Source: Bradyrhizobium genosp. L
GTDB lineage: Bacteria; Pseudomonadota; Alphaproteobacteria; Rhizobiales; Xanthobacteraceae
Assembly: GCF_015624485.1 (NCBI RefSeq)
Contig: NZ_CP061378.1
Span: 2,604,001 to 2,668,000 of the forward strand
Reading direction: 5' to 3'
Length of the DNA stretch: 64,000 bases
Shown: positions 10,397 through 19,355 of the stretch, piece after piece
Numbering within the stretch: position 1 is the stretch's first letter
Layout of the letters: each line of letters starts with the position of its first letter
The notes under the pieces: generated by a model
Told to the model about the DNA's origin: nothing
The model's database searches: none
What the model saw: only the letters and a program-made list of their open reading frames with translations
Position numbers and translations under genes: made by a program

Positions 10397-11250
10397 TGCT
10401 GTCCCTTGATTGCTGCCGCCACCCGCAAGGCCTGCACGGTCTCCGCGACGTCATGGGTGCGGATGATGCGAGCGCCATTCTGGGCGGCGATCAGATGCGC
10501 GGCGATCGAGCCGCCGATACGCTGTTGCGGCTCCGAGGGCACGACGGTGCTGATGAAGCGCTTGCGCGAGGCGCCGACCAGCACCGGCAGGCCGAACGAG
10601 CCGAGCTCGGCGAGCCGCGCCAGCGCCATCATGCTCTGCTCCGGCGTCTTGCCGAAGCCGATACCGGGATCGAGCACGATCTTGTCGGATGAAATGCCGG
10701 CCCGAGCGGCGATCTCGAGCGAGCGGGCGAAGAAGCCGGCGATATCCTGCATGATGTCGATGGCCGGATCAGCCTGCGCGCGATTGTGCATGACGATCAC
10801 GGGCACGTCGCGCGCGGCGATGAGGGGAGCCATGCCGGCATCGCGCTGCAGGCCCCAGACATCGTTGGCGATCGCAGCGCCCTGGTCGAGCGCCCAGGCC
10901 ACGACCTCCGATTTCATGCTGTCGATCGACACCGGGACGCCAAGCGCGACGACGGCGGCCAACACCGGCGCGAGCCGCTTCAACTCGTCGTCCGCCGAGA
11001 CCTGCTGCGAGCCGTAGGGGCGGGTCGATTCCGCGCCGATGTCGATGATATCAGCGCCGTCGGCGATCAGCTTCTGGGCCTGCGCCAGCGCCTGTTCGGG
11101 AGCGATGAACCGTCCGCCGTCGGAGAACGAATCCGGCGTCACGTTCAATATGCCCATCACCGCCGGATATGGCTTCGACAGCAACGCGGGCAGCAGCTCG
11201 TGTTCGGCCGGGCCGGCCGCCGCCGATGCTATGGGCTGGGTCGCCATCAT
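10393..11250 (-). CDS. folP: Dihydropteroate synthase
   Basis: 285 residues (or one less if the second of two adjacent ATGs is used). Joins p-aminobenzoate to the pterin pyrophosphate; the sulfonamide target. Signatures: VMGILNVTPDSFSDGGRF, GADIIDIGAESTRPYG, the ANDVWGLQ loop, IVLDPGIGFGKTPEQ, VGASRKRFI and IRTHDVAETVQALRV. Much of the apparent upstream extension of this frame has no family character. First gene of the folate operon. Confidence 0.96.
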   Translation of the reverse strand: MMATQPIASAAAGPAEHELLPALLSKPYPAVMGILNVTPDSFSDGGRFIAPEQALAQAQKLIADGADIIDIGAESTRPYGSQQVSADDELKRLAPVLAAVVALGVPVSIDSMKSEVVAWALDQGAAIANDVWGLQRDAGMAPLIAARDVPVIVMHNRAQADPAIDIMQDIAGFFARSLEIAARAGISSDKIVLDPGIGFGKTPEQSMMALARLAELGSFGLPVLVGASRKRFISTVVPSEPQQRIGGSIAAHLIAAQNGARIIRTHDVAETVQALRVAAAIKGQQ

Positions 11251-11333
11251 GCGGTGGCTTTGCGCTGACGGCGCCGGCGAGTCAAGCAGTTGCGGAAGTG
11301 GGACGCGCTGTGGGCAGGAGCCGCGGCGACAGA

Positions 11334-11741
11334 CTAATACGTGATCTTGGGCGGCAGCTTGCGTGCCTGCTCGATCAAGAGCTCGACCGACTTTTCGGAC
11401 GGCATGACACGAACCAGTTTCCGCTTGACGTTGGCGTCCTTCATGCTCTGCGCGAGCCGCGACGGGTTGCGCAGCGCGAGCTCGCGCACCGTGGTGACGC
11501 CGGCGGCGCGGACCAGCCCGACCTTCGCCTTGCCCATGCCGGGAATCCGCATGTAATCGGAGACGTTGGCCCATTCGAGCAATTGCTGTTCGCTGATTCC
11601 GGTCTTGGCGGCGAGCGCCTTGCGCCCCTTGACGGTGCGGGCGGCTTCAAGCAGCGCGTCGGTGGTGCGGATACCCTGCGATTTGAGTTTCGTGGCGCAA
11701 TAGGCGGACAGGCCTTCAATCTGGGAGAGTGGGTATGTCAT
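11334..11741 (-). CDS. DUF4332-type protein with tandem helix-hairpin-helix motifs
   Basis: 135 residues. Begins MTYPLSQIEGLSAYCATKLK and contains paired helix-hairpin-helix-like segments (GIRTTDALLEAA, MRIPGMGKAKVGLVRAAGV), as in the DUF4332 family. Such motifs often contact DNA non-specifically, but no function has been shown for this group. It stands alone between folP and another small minus-strand gene. Confidence 0.7.
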   Translation of the reverse strand: MTYPLSQIEGLSAYCATKLKSQGIRTTDALLEAARTVKGRKALAAKTGISEQQLLEWANVSDYMRIPGMGKAKVGLVRAAGVTTVRELALRNPSRLAQSMKDANVKRKLVRVMPSEKSVELLIEQARKLPPKITY

Positions 11742-11793
11742 GATACTCGTATGCAAATGGAAGGGAGCGCGTGCGCAGGGCGTCAGGGCGGCT

Positions 11794-12159
11794 TCAGGCA
11801 AACTGGCTGAGGCCCGGCGTCCCCGAGATGATCTCGCCCATTTGATCCGCTCCGATTTTGTCGCGGCCGAACCTGAAAAGTTCACGCGCGACGCTCTGAA
11901 TTTCGCCCATGCTGAGGCCAAGCGCCATCAGCCTCGTGCCGACGGCCATCAGCCCGCCACCCATCAACCGCGACAGACCACCGCTGTTGTTGGACGCGGC
12001 GATCGCCGCTTCGGCGCCGGGGATGTGGTCGATCAGAGCCTGAACCTGGTTGGAAGGTCCCTCGTGACGGAGGAAGCCCAGAACGATGCCGATGGTTTTC
12101 TCAGCGACAGCACCATCGATGCCGGCCTTCGCGGCCAGCCGTCCAACCAGTTCGTCCAT
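11794..12159 (-). CDS. Small conserved helical protein of unknown function
   Basis: 121 residues from the ATG of MDELVGRLAAKAGID. The first half is helical (VAEKTIGIVLGFLRHEG, VQALIDHIPGAEAA); then a Gly-rich turn (SGGLSRLMGGGLMAVG) leads to a second helical part ending GTPGLSQFA. Proteins of this shape are common in alphaproteobacteria and are sometimes filed under DUF2780/DUF2267-like names. I am not certain of the family. Upstream in-frame sequence is not protein-like, which supports this start. Confidence 0.6.
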   Translation of the reverse strand: MDELVGRLAAKAGIDGAVAEKTIGIVLGFLRHEGPSNQVQALIDHIPGAEAAIAASNNSGGLSRLMGGGLMAVGTRLMALGLSMGEIQSVARELFRFGRDKIGADQMGEIISGTPGLSQFA

Positions 12160-12496
12160 ATTGCCCCGCCTCAACCGGTCCTTGCCGGATCGTTCTTGAG
12201 GATTCATCTTGAGCGTCCGGGCCGCGAAATTCAAGCGATCCGCACATTGCAGCGCGTTTTTCTTTTTCGATCGCGTAACGAGTGTTGCACCGATGCAAGA
12301 GTGAGTGCCGGATTCATGCGATCTTGTCGCAGCGCGCAATTCTTTTCTTCACGCGACAGGGAAGAAAGTATGAGGAACTGGCGCGCGACGATATACGTGA
12401 CCATCCGCACATGGTTTCAATCGACCGGCAAGATGCAATATGATGGCATGAGTCAAGTGATTGCAGCGATCCAATTTGCGCGAAGAGGCGAAAGCG
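12160..12496. other. Intergenic region between divergent genes
   Basis: 337 bp separating two divergent genes, so it should hold both promoters. The one structure noticed is a short imperfect dyad (TTGCACCGATGCAA) at about 12286-12299. No small gene with a convincing ribosome-binding site was seen. Confidence 0.5.
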
Positions 12497-14122
12497 ATGG
12501 CGACGTCCGATAACAAGCTGGCCGATACCGACGAAAAGATCTTCATCGGCAAGGGCGAGGAGACGGCGTGGTTGACGCTGGCGCTCGCCAACCGGCACGG
12601 CCTCGTGACCGGCGCGACGGGAACCGGCAAGACCGTCTCGCTGCAGGTCATGGCAGAGGGATTTGCGCGCGCCGGCGTGCCGGTGTTCGCGGCCGACATC
12701 AAGGGCGATCTCTCCGGCATCGCTGAGGTCGGCGAGGCCAAGGACTTCATCGTCAAGCGCGCCAAGGAGATGGGCCTGACATTCCAGCCCGATCAGTTCT
12801 CCACCATCTTCTGGGACGTGTTCGGCGAGCAGGGCCATCCGGTGCGCGCCACCGTCACCGAGATGGGGCCGCTGTTGTTGTCGCGGATGCTCGATCTCAA
12901 CGATGTGCAGGAGGGCGTACTCAACGTCGCCTTCCGTGTTGCCGACGAGAACGGCCTGACCTTGATCGATATGAAGGATCTGCGTGCGCTGCTGGACGCG
13001 ATCGCGCCCGACGCGAGCAAGAAGGGCGCCGATGACGCGGAGGATCCGCTGGCGCCGATCCGCAAGGCCGCGCAAAGCTACGGCAATGTGTCGAAGGCAA
13101 CCGTCGGCACCATTCAGCGCCAGCTGCTGGTGCTGGAGAACCAGGGCGGCACCAAGTTCTTCGGCGAGCCGGCGCTGACGCTGAAGGATTTCATGCGGAC
13201 GGACCGCGACGGTCGGGGCATGGTTAACATCCTCGTCGCCGACAAATTGATGCAGAGCCCGCGGCTTTACGCCACGTTCCTGCTCTGGATGCTGTCGGAA
13301 TTGTTCGAGGAATTGCCCGAGGCCGGCGACCTGCCGAAGCCGAAGCTGGTGTTCTTCTTCGACGAGGCGCATCTGTTGTTCAATGACGCGCCGAAGGCGT
13401 TGATGGACAAGATCGAGCAGGTGGTGCGGCTGATCCGCTCCAAGGGCGTCGGCGTCTATTTCGTCACCCAGAATCCGATCGACGTGCCGGACAAGGTGCT
13501 GGCGCAGCTCGGCAACCGCGTCCAACACGCGCTGCGCGCCTTCACCCCGCGCGACCAGAAGGCGGTGGCGGCGGCGGCGCAAACGTTCCGGCCCAACCCC
13601 AAGCTCGACACCGCACGCGTGATCATGGAGCTCGGCAAGGGCGAGGCGCTGGTGTCGTTCCTGGAGGGCGGCGGTACGCCGGCGATGGTCGAGCGCATCC
13701 TGGTGCGGCCGCCGTCGGCGCGGATCGGGCCGGTCACGCCGGAGGAGCGCAAGGCGATCATGGATGCGAGCCCGGTCAAGGGCAAATACGACACCGCGAT
13801 CGACGCGGAGTCCGCCTACGAGATCATCCAGAAGCGCCTTGCCGGCAACGCGGCAACGCCCGAGGGCGGTGGCCAAGGCGGTGAAGGCGGCGGCATCCTC
13901 GGACAGATCGGCTCGATCGCCGCCTCGATCTTCGGCACCAATGTCAAACGCGGCCGGCTGTCGACCGGGCAGGTGATCGCGCGCAACGTCACGCGCTCGG
14001 TGACCGACAAGGTGATCGGCGGAGTGGTCGCCGATCTCGGCAAGTCGGTCGGCGGTTCGGTCGGTGGCTCAATCGGACGCGCGCTGGTGCGCGGCGCGCT
14101 CGGCGGAATTCTGCGCAGGTAG
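12497..14122 (+). CDS. HerA-like ATPase (DUF853 family)
   Basis: 541-residue FtsK/HerA-type hexameric ATPase. Walker A is GLVTGATGTGKTVSLQ and Walker B KLVFFFDEAHLLF; the arginine-finger region and GVYFVTQNPIDVPDKVLAQLG match DUF853 helicase-like proteins. The last 70 residues are Gly-rich and low complexity (GGGQGGEGGGILGQI, SVGGSVGGSIG). The start is the ATG of MATSDNK, preceded by a GA-rich ribosome-binding site. Its cellular role is not established; no NurA-like nuclease is next to it. Confidence 0.85.
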   Translation: MATSDNKLADTDEKIFIGKGEETAWLTLALANRHGLVTGATGTGKTVSLQVMAEGFARAGVPVFAADIKGDLSGIAEVGEAKDFIVKRAKEMGLTFQPDQFSTIFWDVFGEQGHPVRATVTEMGPLLLSRMLDLNDVQEGVLNVAFRVADENGLTLIDMKDLRALLDAIAPDASKKGADDAEDPLAPIRKAAQSYGNVSKATVGTIQRQLLVLENQGGTKFFGEPALTLKDFMRTDRDGRGMVNILVADKLMQSPRLYATFLLWMLSELFEELPEAGDLPKPKLVFFFDEAHLLFNDAPKALMDKIEQVVRLIRSKGVGVYFVTQNPIDVPDKVLAQLGNRVQHALRAFTPRDQKAVAAAAQTFRPNPKLDTARVIMELGKGEALVSFLEGGGTPAMVERILVRPPSARIGPVTPEERKAIMDASPVKGKYDTAIDAESAYEIIQKRLAGNAATPEGGGQGGEGGGILGQIGSIAASIFGTNVKRGRLSTGQVIARNVTRSVTDKVIGGVVADLGKSVGGSVGGSIGRALVRGALGGILRR

Positions 14123-14209
14123 CATCGCGCCGACCGCAGCGACCGCTTTGCCTCCGGCGGCCGGCGCGCTACAACCCGGCGCAACGTCCAACGAAACAGG
14201 ATATCCGCG

Positions 14210-15610
14210 ATGTCCAACGCCAAGCTGCAGCCGGTCCTCGACCGGATCGATGCCGATTTCGACAATTCTCTCGAGCGGCTGTTCACGCTGCTGCGGATCA
14301 AGTCGATCTCGGCCGACCCGGCCTTTGCCAATGACTGCAAGGCGGCCGCCGATCATCTTGCCAGCGATATCGCGACCCTCGGTTTCAGGACCGAGGTGCG
14401 CCCGACCGCCGGTCATCCGGCCGTGGTCGGCAAGATGAACGGCAGCACCGACGGGCGCCCGCACGTGCTGTTCTACGGGCACTATGACGTGCAGCCGGTC
14501 GATCCCCTGAATCTCTGGCATCGTCCGCCATTCGAGCCTGCGGTCGCCGACCACGTCGACGGCCGCAAGATCATCGTCGCGCGCGGCGCCGAGGACGACA
14601 AGGGACAGCTGATGACCTTCGTCGAGGCCTGCCGCGCCTGGAAGACGGTGACGGGATCGTTGCCGGTCGACATCACCATCGTCATCGAGGGCGAGGAGGA
14701 GATCGGCTCGAAGAATTTCGTGCCGTTCCTGGAGGCGACCAGGGACGAGCTCAAGGCCGACTTCGCGCTGATCTGCGACACCGGCATGTGGGATTCCGAC
14801 ACGCCGGCGATCACCACCTCGCTGCGCGGCTTGGTCTACGACGAGGTCAAGATCAAGGCCGCGAGCCGCGACCTGCATTCCGGCGTGTTCGGCGGCGGCG
14901 CGCAGAATCCGATCCGCGTGCTGACCAGGATCCTCGGCGGCCTGCATGACGACAACGGCCACATCACCATCCCCGGCTTCTACGACGGCGTGAAGGATTT
15001 GCCGCCGGAGATTCTGGCGCAGCGCAAGCAGCTCAATCTGACGCCGGAGACGTTCCTCAAGCCGATCGGCCTGTCGGTGCCGGCCGGCGAGAAGGACCGG
15101 CTGCTGGTCGAGCAGGTCTCGTCGCGCCCGACCTGCGACATCAACGGCATCGTCGGCGGCTATACCGGCGAAGGCTCGAAGACGGTGATCCCGGCCGAGG
15201 CGTCGGCCAAGGTCTCGTTCCGCCTGGTCGAGGGGCAGGATCCCGAGAAGATCCGCAAGGCGTTTCGCGATTACGTCAAGGCGCGCGTGCCGGCGGACTG
15301 CAAGGCGGAGTTCATCGACCACTCCAGCGCGCCGGCGATCGCGCTCGACTGGGACATGAAGCCGCTCGCGGCCGCCAAGCGCGCCCTGACCGACGAATGG
15401 GGCAAGGAGGCGCTCCTGATCGGCTCCGGCGCCTCGATCCCGATCGTCGCCGACTTCAAGCGCACCCTCGGCCTCGACAGCGTGCTGGTCGGCTTCGGGC
15501 TCGACGACGACAACATCCACTCGCCGAACGAGAAGTACGATCTCAAGAGCTTCCACAAGGGCATCCGCTCGTGGGCGCGGATCCTCGCGGCGTTCGCCGA
15601 CAGAACGTAG
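14210..15610 (+). CDS. M20 family metallopeptidase (dipeptidase-like)
   Basis: 466-residue zinc peptidase. Metal-binding signatures: FYGHYDVQPVDPLNLW (His and Asp), RGAEDDKGQ, and the catalytic and bridging Glu in IEGEEEIGSKNF. The middle dimerisation domain contains RDLHSGVFGGGAQNP, and the C-terminal ligand His lies in DNIHSPNEKYDL. Cytosolic, with no signal peptide. Substrate is probably a dipeptide or acylated amino acid, but it cannot be assigned from sequence. Starts 88 bp after the HerA-like gene. Confidence 0.88.
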   Translation: MSNAKLQPVLDRIDADFDNSLERLFTLLRIKSISADPAFANDCKAAADHLASDIATLGFRTEVRPTAGHPAVVGKMNGSTDGRPHVLFYGHYDVQPVDPLNLWHRPPFEPAVADHVDGRKIIVARGAEDDKGQLMTFVEACRAWKTVTGSLPVDITIVIEGEEEIGSKNFVPFLEATRDELKADFALICDTGMWDSDTPAITTSLRGLVYDEVKIKAASRDLHSGVFGGGAQNPIRVLTRILGGLHDDNGHITIPGFYDGVKDLPPEILAQRKQLNLTPETFLKPIGLSVPAGEKDRLLVEQVSSRPTCDINGIVGGYTGEGSKTVIPAEASAKVSFRLVEGQDPEKIRKAFRDYVKARVPADCKAEFIDHSSAPAIALDWDMKPLAAAKRALTDEWGKEALLIGSGASIPIVADFKRTLGLDSVLVGFGLDDDNIHSPNEKYDLKSFHKGIRSWARILAAFADRT

Positions 15611-15614
15611 ATCC

Positions 15615-15647
15615 CGTAGGATGGGTAGAGCGCAGCGAAACCCATCA
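15615..15647 (+). repeat. REP-like palindromic sequence, left copy
   Basis: 33-bp element (cgtaggatgggtagagcgca and on) containing the inverted halves GATGGGT and ACCCATC. It is the reverse complement, with one mismatch, of the sequence at 16219-16251 on the other side of the transposase gene. The arrangement is typical of a REP-associated transposase flanked by its own REP sequences. Confidence 0.85.
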
Positions 15648-15667
15648 CTTCGCCAGGATCGCTCGAC

Positions 15668-16204
15668 ATGACCAGCTATCGTCGCAACTTCATCCAGGGC
15701 GGTAGCTTTTTCTTCACGGTCAACTTGGCTAATCGGCAACGACGATTGCTAACCGAGCACATCGACGCGTTGCGCGCCGCTTTCCGCATTACGCGTGAGC
15801 GTCATCCCTTCACGATCGAAGCAATCGTCGTTCTGCCGGATCATCTCCATACGGTCTGGACGCTGCCGGAGGGAGACGCCGACTTTGTGACCCGCTGGCG
15901 TCAGATCAAGGCAGCATTCTCTCGGGCTCTTCCCGGTGGCGAACGAGTTTCTGCCAGTCGAGCAGCAAAAGGTGAACGCGGAATTTGGCAGCGGCGGTAT
16001 TGGGAACATACGATCCGGGACGAAAATGACTTCGCACGCCACGTTGATTACGTGCACATCAATCCGCTCAAGCACGGTCTGGTAACGAGGGTGCAGGATT
16101 GGCCCTATTCCTCGTTCCACCGCATGGTCAAGCTCGAGATCTACCCTGAGGACTGGGCTGGCGATGGAGCGGAACTGGATGGGGCATTCGGCGAGCGCTC
16201 GTGA
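15668..16204 (+). CDS. REP-associated tyrosine transposase (RAYT, Y1 family)
   Basis: 178 residues. Signature parts: SYRRNFIQGGSFFFTVNLA, the HUH metal motif LPDHLHTVWTLP, and WQRRYWEHTIRDENDF followed by YVHINPLKHGLV, the segment with the nucleophilic Tyr. RAYTs are thought to mobilise short REP palindromes rather than themselves. Near-perfect inverted REP copies lie 20 bp upstream and 14 bp downstream. The reading frame is intact. Confidence 0.9.
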   Translation: MTSYRRNFIQGGSFFFTVNLANRQRRLLTEHIDALRAAFRITRERHPFTIEAIVVLPDHLHTVWTLPEGDADFVTRWRQIKAAFSRALPGGERVSASRAAKGERGIWQRRYWEHTIRDENDFARHVDYVHINPLKHGLVTRVQDWPYSSFHRMVKLEIYPEDWAGDGAELDGAFGERS

Positions 16205-16218
16205 AGTCGTCAGTTAGT

Positions 16219-16251
16219 TGATGGGTTTCGCTTCGCTCTACCCATCCTACG
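16219..16251 (-). repeat. REP-like palindromic sequence, right copy
   Basis: 33 bp, the inverted partner of the copy at 15615-15647; only one base differs (TTCG against TGCG in the middle). Together they bracket the RAYT gene as inverted repeats. Confidence 0.85.
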
Positions 16252-16286
16252 GCCTTCCCGAATGGCCAACAGCAGTTACCTGACGC

Positions 16287-16317
16287 AAAAACGCCGCCCG
16301 GGATTGGGCGGCGTTTT
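16287..16317. terminator. Bidirectional rho-independent terminator
   Basis: Strong hairpin ACGCCGCCC-GGGATT-GGGCGGCGT bracketed by A and T runs (AAAA before, TTTT after), so it can act on both strands. It sits between the plus-strand RAYT gene and the convergent class II aldolase gene. Confidence 0.85.
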
Positions 16318-16370
16318 GATTCGGTCGTGCAGAGGGTGTTGCGGCTAATCTAGCCGAAGATTGTGAAGTT

Positions 16371-17150
16371 TCAATTGCGGTAGCCGGGATTGACGCGGTC
16401 GAGCTTGCGCAACAGCGGCGGCCAGACCAGTTGCGTCGAGCGCAGCTCGGCGCGGTCGGGATTCGACAACAGCTCGGTGTTCTTGTCGATGGCGTGCGGG
16501 TCGACCGGGTAGGAGATCGGGCCGAGCGCGCGGGTCGCCACCTGCATCGAGCAGGCGCGCTCCAGATGGTACATGCGCTCGAAGGCGGAGGCGACCGAGC
16601 GGCCGACCGTCAGCGTGCCGTGATTGCGCAAGAGCATGTGGTGCTTGGCTCCGAGATCGTGCTGCAGCCGCGGGCGCTCGTCGTGATCGAGCGCGATGCC
16701 CTCATAGTCGTGATAGGCGAGATCGTGGGTGACGAGTTGCGCCGTCTGGTTCAGCGGCAGCAAGCCGTCGGGGCTCGACGACACCGCGGTGCCGTCGACC
16801 GTGTGCAGATGGAGCACGCAGCCGGCATCCTCGCGCACCTCGTGGATCGCCGAGTGGATGGTGAAGCCGGCCGGGTTGATGCTGTACTGGCTCTCGGAGA
16901 GCTGATTGCCGTCGAGGTCGACCTTGACCAGGCTCGACGCGGTGATCTCGTCGAACATCAGCCCGTAGGGATTGATCAGGAAATGGTGCTCCGGGCCGGG
17001 CACGCGCGCCGAGATGTGGGTATCGACCAGGTCGTCCCAGCCATACAATGCGATCAGGCGGTAGCAGGCCGCAAGATTGATCCGCTGCTCCCATTCCGCC
17101 GCGCTCATGTTCGACGGGACTTCCTTGAGGCGCGCTTCTGCTGGCGACAT
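16371..17150 (-). CDS. Class II aldolase/adducin family protein
   Basis: 259 residues. The zinc-binding signature is CVLHLHTVDGTAV with a third His in LLRNHGTLTVG; the N-terminal segment YRLIALYGWDDLVDTHISARV is typical of the family. Members cleave sugar phosphates or are related sugar-acid enzymes; the substrate cannot be named. The start is the ATG of MSPAEARL; the longer upstream frame (to 17225) has no family character. Confidence 0.85.
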   Translation of the reverse strand: MSPAEARLKEVPSNMSAAEWEQRINLAACYRLIALYGWDDLVDTHISARVPGPEHHFLINPYGLMFDEITASSLVKVDLDGNQLSESQYSINPAGFTIHSAIHEVREDAGCVLHLHTVDGTAVSSSPDGLLPLNQTAQLVTHDLAYHDYEGIALDHDERPRLQHDLGAKHHMLLRNHGTLTVGRSVASAFERMYHLERACSMQVATRALGPISYPVDPHAIDKNTELLSNPDRAELRSTQLVWPPLLRKLDRVNPGYRN

Positions 17151-17258
17151 GGCCAATGCTCCGTTGATTGCTGTTGTTGCTTGCCGCGAGCCTAGCGCTG
17201 CCGGCCGACCGCAGCAAGGCAGCATACCGGCGTGACAGTCATGCCGGCGCGTAAAGGC

Positions 17259-17303
17259 TTGGCATGATCAAGCTTGGCATGATCAAGGTTGGCATGATCA
17301 AGG
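17259..17303. repeat. Three tandem copies of a 15-bp unit
   Basis: Three back-to-back copies of TTGGCATGATCAAG(C/G), with the last base varying, in the gap between the convergently placed aldolase upstream region and the 3' end of the GT39 gene. A fourth partial unit (AAAGATCATG) follows. It is too short and isolated to call an iteron array. Confidence 0.9.
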
Positions 17304-17363
17304 AAAGATCATGCTCGCGCGCGCGGCAGCAGCGCGATGGATGTGCTCCGAAGCGGTTCCGGG

Positions 17364-19013
17364 CTACGGCGCCGGGATCGCGAGCAGGCTGGAGATGCTG
17401 CGGCCGCGGATGTCGTAGACGCGGGCGAACACGACGTCGTCGCGTTTGATCTCGACCATCACCGGGGCGTTCAGGCCCTTGCAATAGAACTCGCCGAGCG
17501 TCATCGCGAAGTCGGCGGCGGTGGCGTCCCAGCCGATCGTGAAGTCGGGGCCGAGCGCGACCTGCGCCGGCCGCTGCGGGCCGCACACCGCGACCTTCCA
17601 CTTGCGATGCTGCGGCGGCACTTCCTGGCGTTCGGCGAGCTGCTCGCGCAAGCCGTCCGAGGCCTGCTTCAGCGCCAGGCCCCAATAGTCCAGCATGAAG
17701 TAGTTGTCGGCGGTGCGCACCGTGCCGGCGATGTGGTTGAAGTGCGTGTATTGATACGGATGCAGGCGGACCATCTCGCTCGCCGGCAGCAGCAGGCCGA
17801 ATGCGAACACGGCGACGGCCGCCGGCTGCCAGGCGCGGCGGTGCTCGCCGAGCCAGTTGATGCTGCGGCCGAAGGCGACGCCGCCAAGCACCGCCATCGG
17901 CGGGATCACGAAGATGAAATGGCGGATGCCGTTATAGAGCGCCGGCCGCTTCACGATCGCGATCAGCAGCGGCAGCATCGCCGCAAGCGTCAGCAGCAGC
18001 ATGATGCTCTTGCGCTTGGCCGGCACGTCGTCGCGCGACAGCGAGGTCAGAGTGGTGACGACCGCCGCGATCAGCAGGATCAGCAGCACCTCGGGAAGCT
18101 GCAGCGCGAACAGCGTCGGCAGATAGGACCAAGGCATGTCCGGCACCGACACCAGCGCGCCGTCGAACATCTCCTTCCACGGCTTCTCGAAGAAGGTCGA
18201 GAAATATGTCACCGCTTCCAGCGGATGGCCGGGCTCCATGATCGACCACGGCCAGATCAGGCCCATCACGAGGTAGCCGAACACGAGTCCGGGCACCAGC
18301 ACGTACAGCACATGGGCAAAGCGATGCGCCGCCTCGCGCGCGCCCTGGGTGCGGAATTCATCGATCCAGAGCGGGATGAAGCCGACCACGGCGTAGATCA
18401 GCGCGAGCCCGCCGAGCACGCGGCAGCCGATCGACAGGCCGGCGCCGAAGCCGACCAGCAGGATCGTGCGCGGCGAGGGCGCCGGATATTCCTCGATCAG
18501 GCGGACCAGGCCCATGATCAGGATGATCATCGCCACGGCAAACGGCGCATCCTTCGGGTTCATGAACATGTGGCCGTAGAAGGTCGGGCACAGCGCCAGC
18601 AGCAGCAGCGCCGCAAGTCCCGCGAGCGGGCCGCCGATGCGGCGCGCCAGGCGCCAGGTCACCGCAAGCCCGATGACGCCGACGATCGCGCCAAGCAGGC
18701 GGCGCGTCTCGAACAGCTCCAGCGGAATGACCTTGTGCAGCAGCGCGGCCGCCATGTCGAAGCCGCCGCCGTACATATAGAGGTTGGCGAACGACAGCGC
18801 GCCGGTGTCCTTGAACCCGGAGTCGTACATGCGCAGCAACAAATCGGCGTATTCAGCGTGGGTGTAATCGTCCCAGCCCAGGCCGTAATCGCGAAATGTG
18901 AGACCGGCGATCAATGCGATCACGACGAGAGCGAGCAAGGCGAGATCGTCGCAGGTCTTCTCCACCGAGCGCCGCGCAGGCGTGTCGATGGCCGAAGTCG
19001 TAATGGATGACAT
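17364..19013 (-). CDS. GT39/ArnT-like integral membrane glycosyltransferase
   Basis: 549 residues with about ten hydrophobic segments, the first being LALLALVVIALIAGLTF, followed by a periplasmic loop with an acidic motif (GLGWDDYTHAEYADLLL) as in polyprenyl-phosphate-dependent transferases of the PMT/ArnT superfamily. A conserved CPTFYGHMFMNPKDAPFA loop follows. The last 130 residues form a soluble domain. It probably adds a sugar to lipid A, a glycan or a protein at the periplasmic face; donor and acceptor are not deducible. Confidence 0.75.
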   Translation of the reverse strand: MSSITTSAIDTPARRSVEKTCDDLALLALVVIALIAGLTFRDYGLGWDDYTHAEYADLLLRMYDSGFKDTGALSFANLYMYGGGFDMAAALLHKVIPLELFETRRLLGAIVGVIGLAVTWRLARRIGGPLAGLAALLLLALCPTFYGHMFMNPKDAPFAVAMIILIMGLVRLIEEYPAPSPRTILLVGFGAGLSIGCRVLGGLALIYAVVGFIPLWIDEFRTQGAREAAHRFAHVLYVLVPGLVFGYLVMGLIWPWSIMEPGHPLEAVTYFSTFFEKPWKEMFDGALVSVPDMPWSYLPTLFALQLPEVLLILLIAAVVTTLTSLSRDDVPAKRKSIMLLLTLAAMLPLLIAIVKRPALYNGIRHFIFVIPPMAVLGGVAFGRSINWLGEHRRAWQPAAVAVFAFGLLLPASEMVRLHPYQYTHFNHIAGTVRTADNYFMLDYWGLALKQASDGLREQLAERQEVPPQHRKWKVAVCGPQRPAQVALGPDFTIGWDATAADFAMTLGEFYCKGLNAPVMVEIKRDDVVFARVYDIRGRSISSLLAIPAP

Positions 19014-19061
19014 AGTTAATGATACCGGCGTCCCGTTGGCCCGATTTAGCGCTCTAGGGCC

Positions 19062-19217
19062 TCATTCCCCGGCATCCATATAGCGCAGTTCCATTTCCAA
19101 GTAATTGGCAATTGTGGCGTAATTTTCCTGATGCATTGCAATAATCTGGCAGCATTTCGTCGTCAGTAGATCTACGGGAACGGCCGGCTCCGAAGCTTGG
19201 CTTTCGATCGCAGCCAA
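19062..19217 (-). CDS. Possible small protein or gene remnant
   Basis: The minus-strand frame ending at 19062 reads like real protein (LAAIESQASEP, CCQIIAMHQENYATIANYLE, ending YMDAGE) and remains open and protein-like back to about 19330 (RQPPIVDGVPEYLVPP). There is no ATG or GTG at a sensible place; the TTG used here gives 51 residues. Either the gene uses an unusual start or it is the 3' remnant of a longer gene. The rest of the 19.0-19.36 kb gap holds no other candidate gene. Confidence 0.35.
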   Translation of the reverse strand: MAAIESQASEPAVPVDLLTTKCCQIIAMHQENYATIANYLEMELRYMDAGE

Positions 19218-19355
19218 GCACGCCGATGAAACCGGTGGAACGAGATATTCAGGAACTCCGTCTACAATTGGCGGTTGGCGGTGTGGGCAATATGACGGTA
19301 TCGTGGCGTTGGCGGCCGCGCCGATTTTCAGGCGGGTCTCCCGGGGGTTAGTTCG

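Noticed and set aside
11334..11921. Longer version of the DUF4332 gene starting at 11921
   Set aside because: The added N-terminal residues overlap the neighbouring gene and do not look like protein; the ATG at 11741 fits the family start.
17259..17303. Iteron array or replication origin
   Set aside because: Only three 15-bp copies, with no initiator gene and no AT-rich region beside them.
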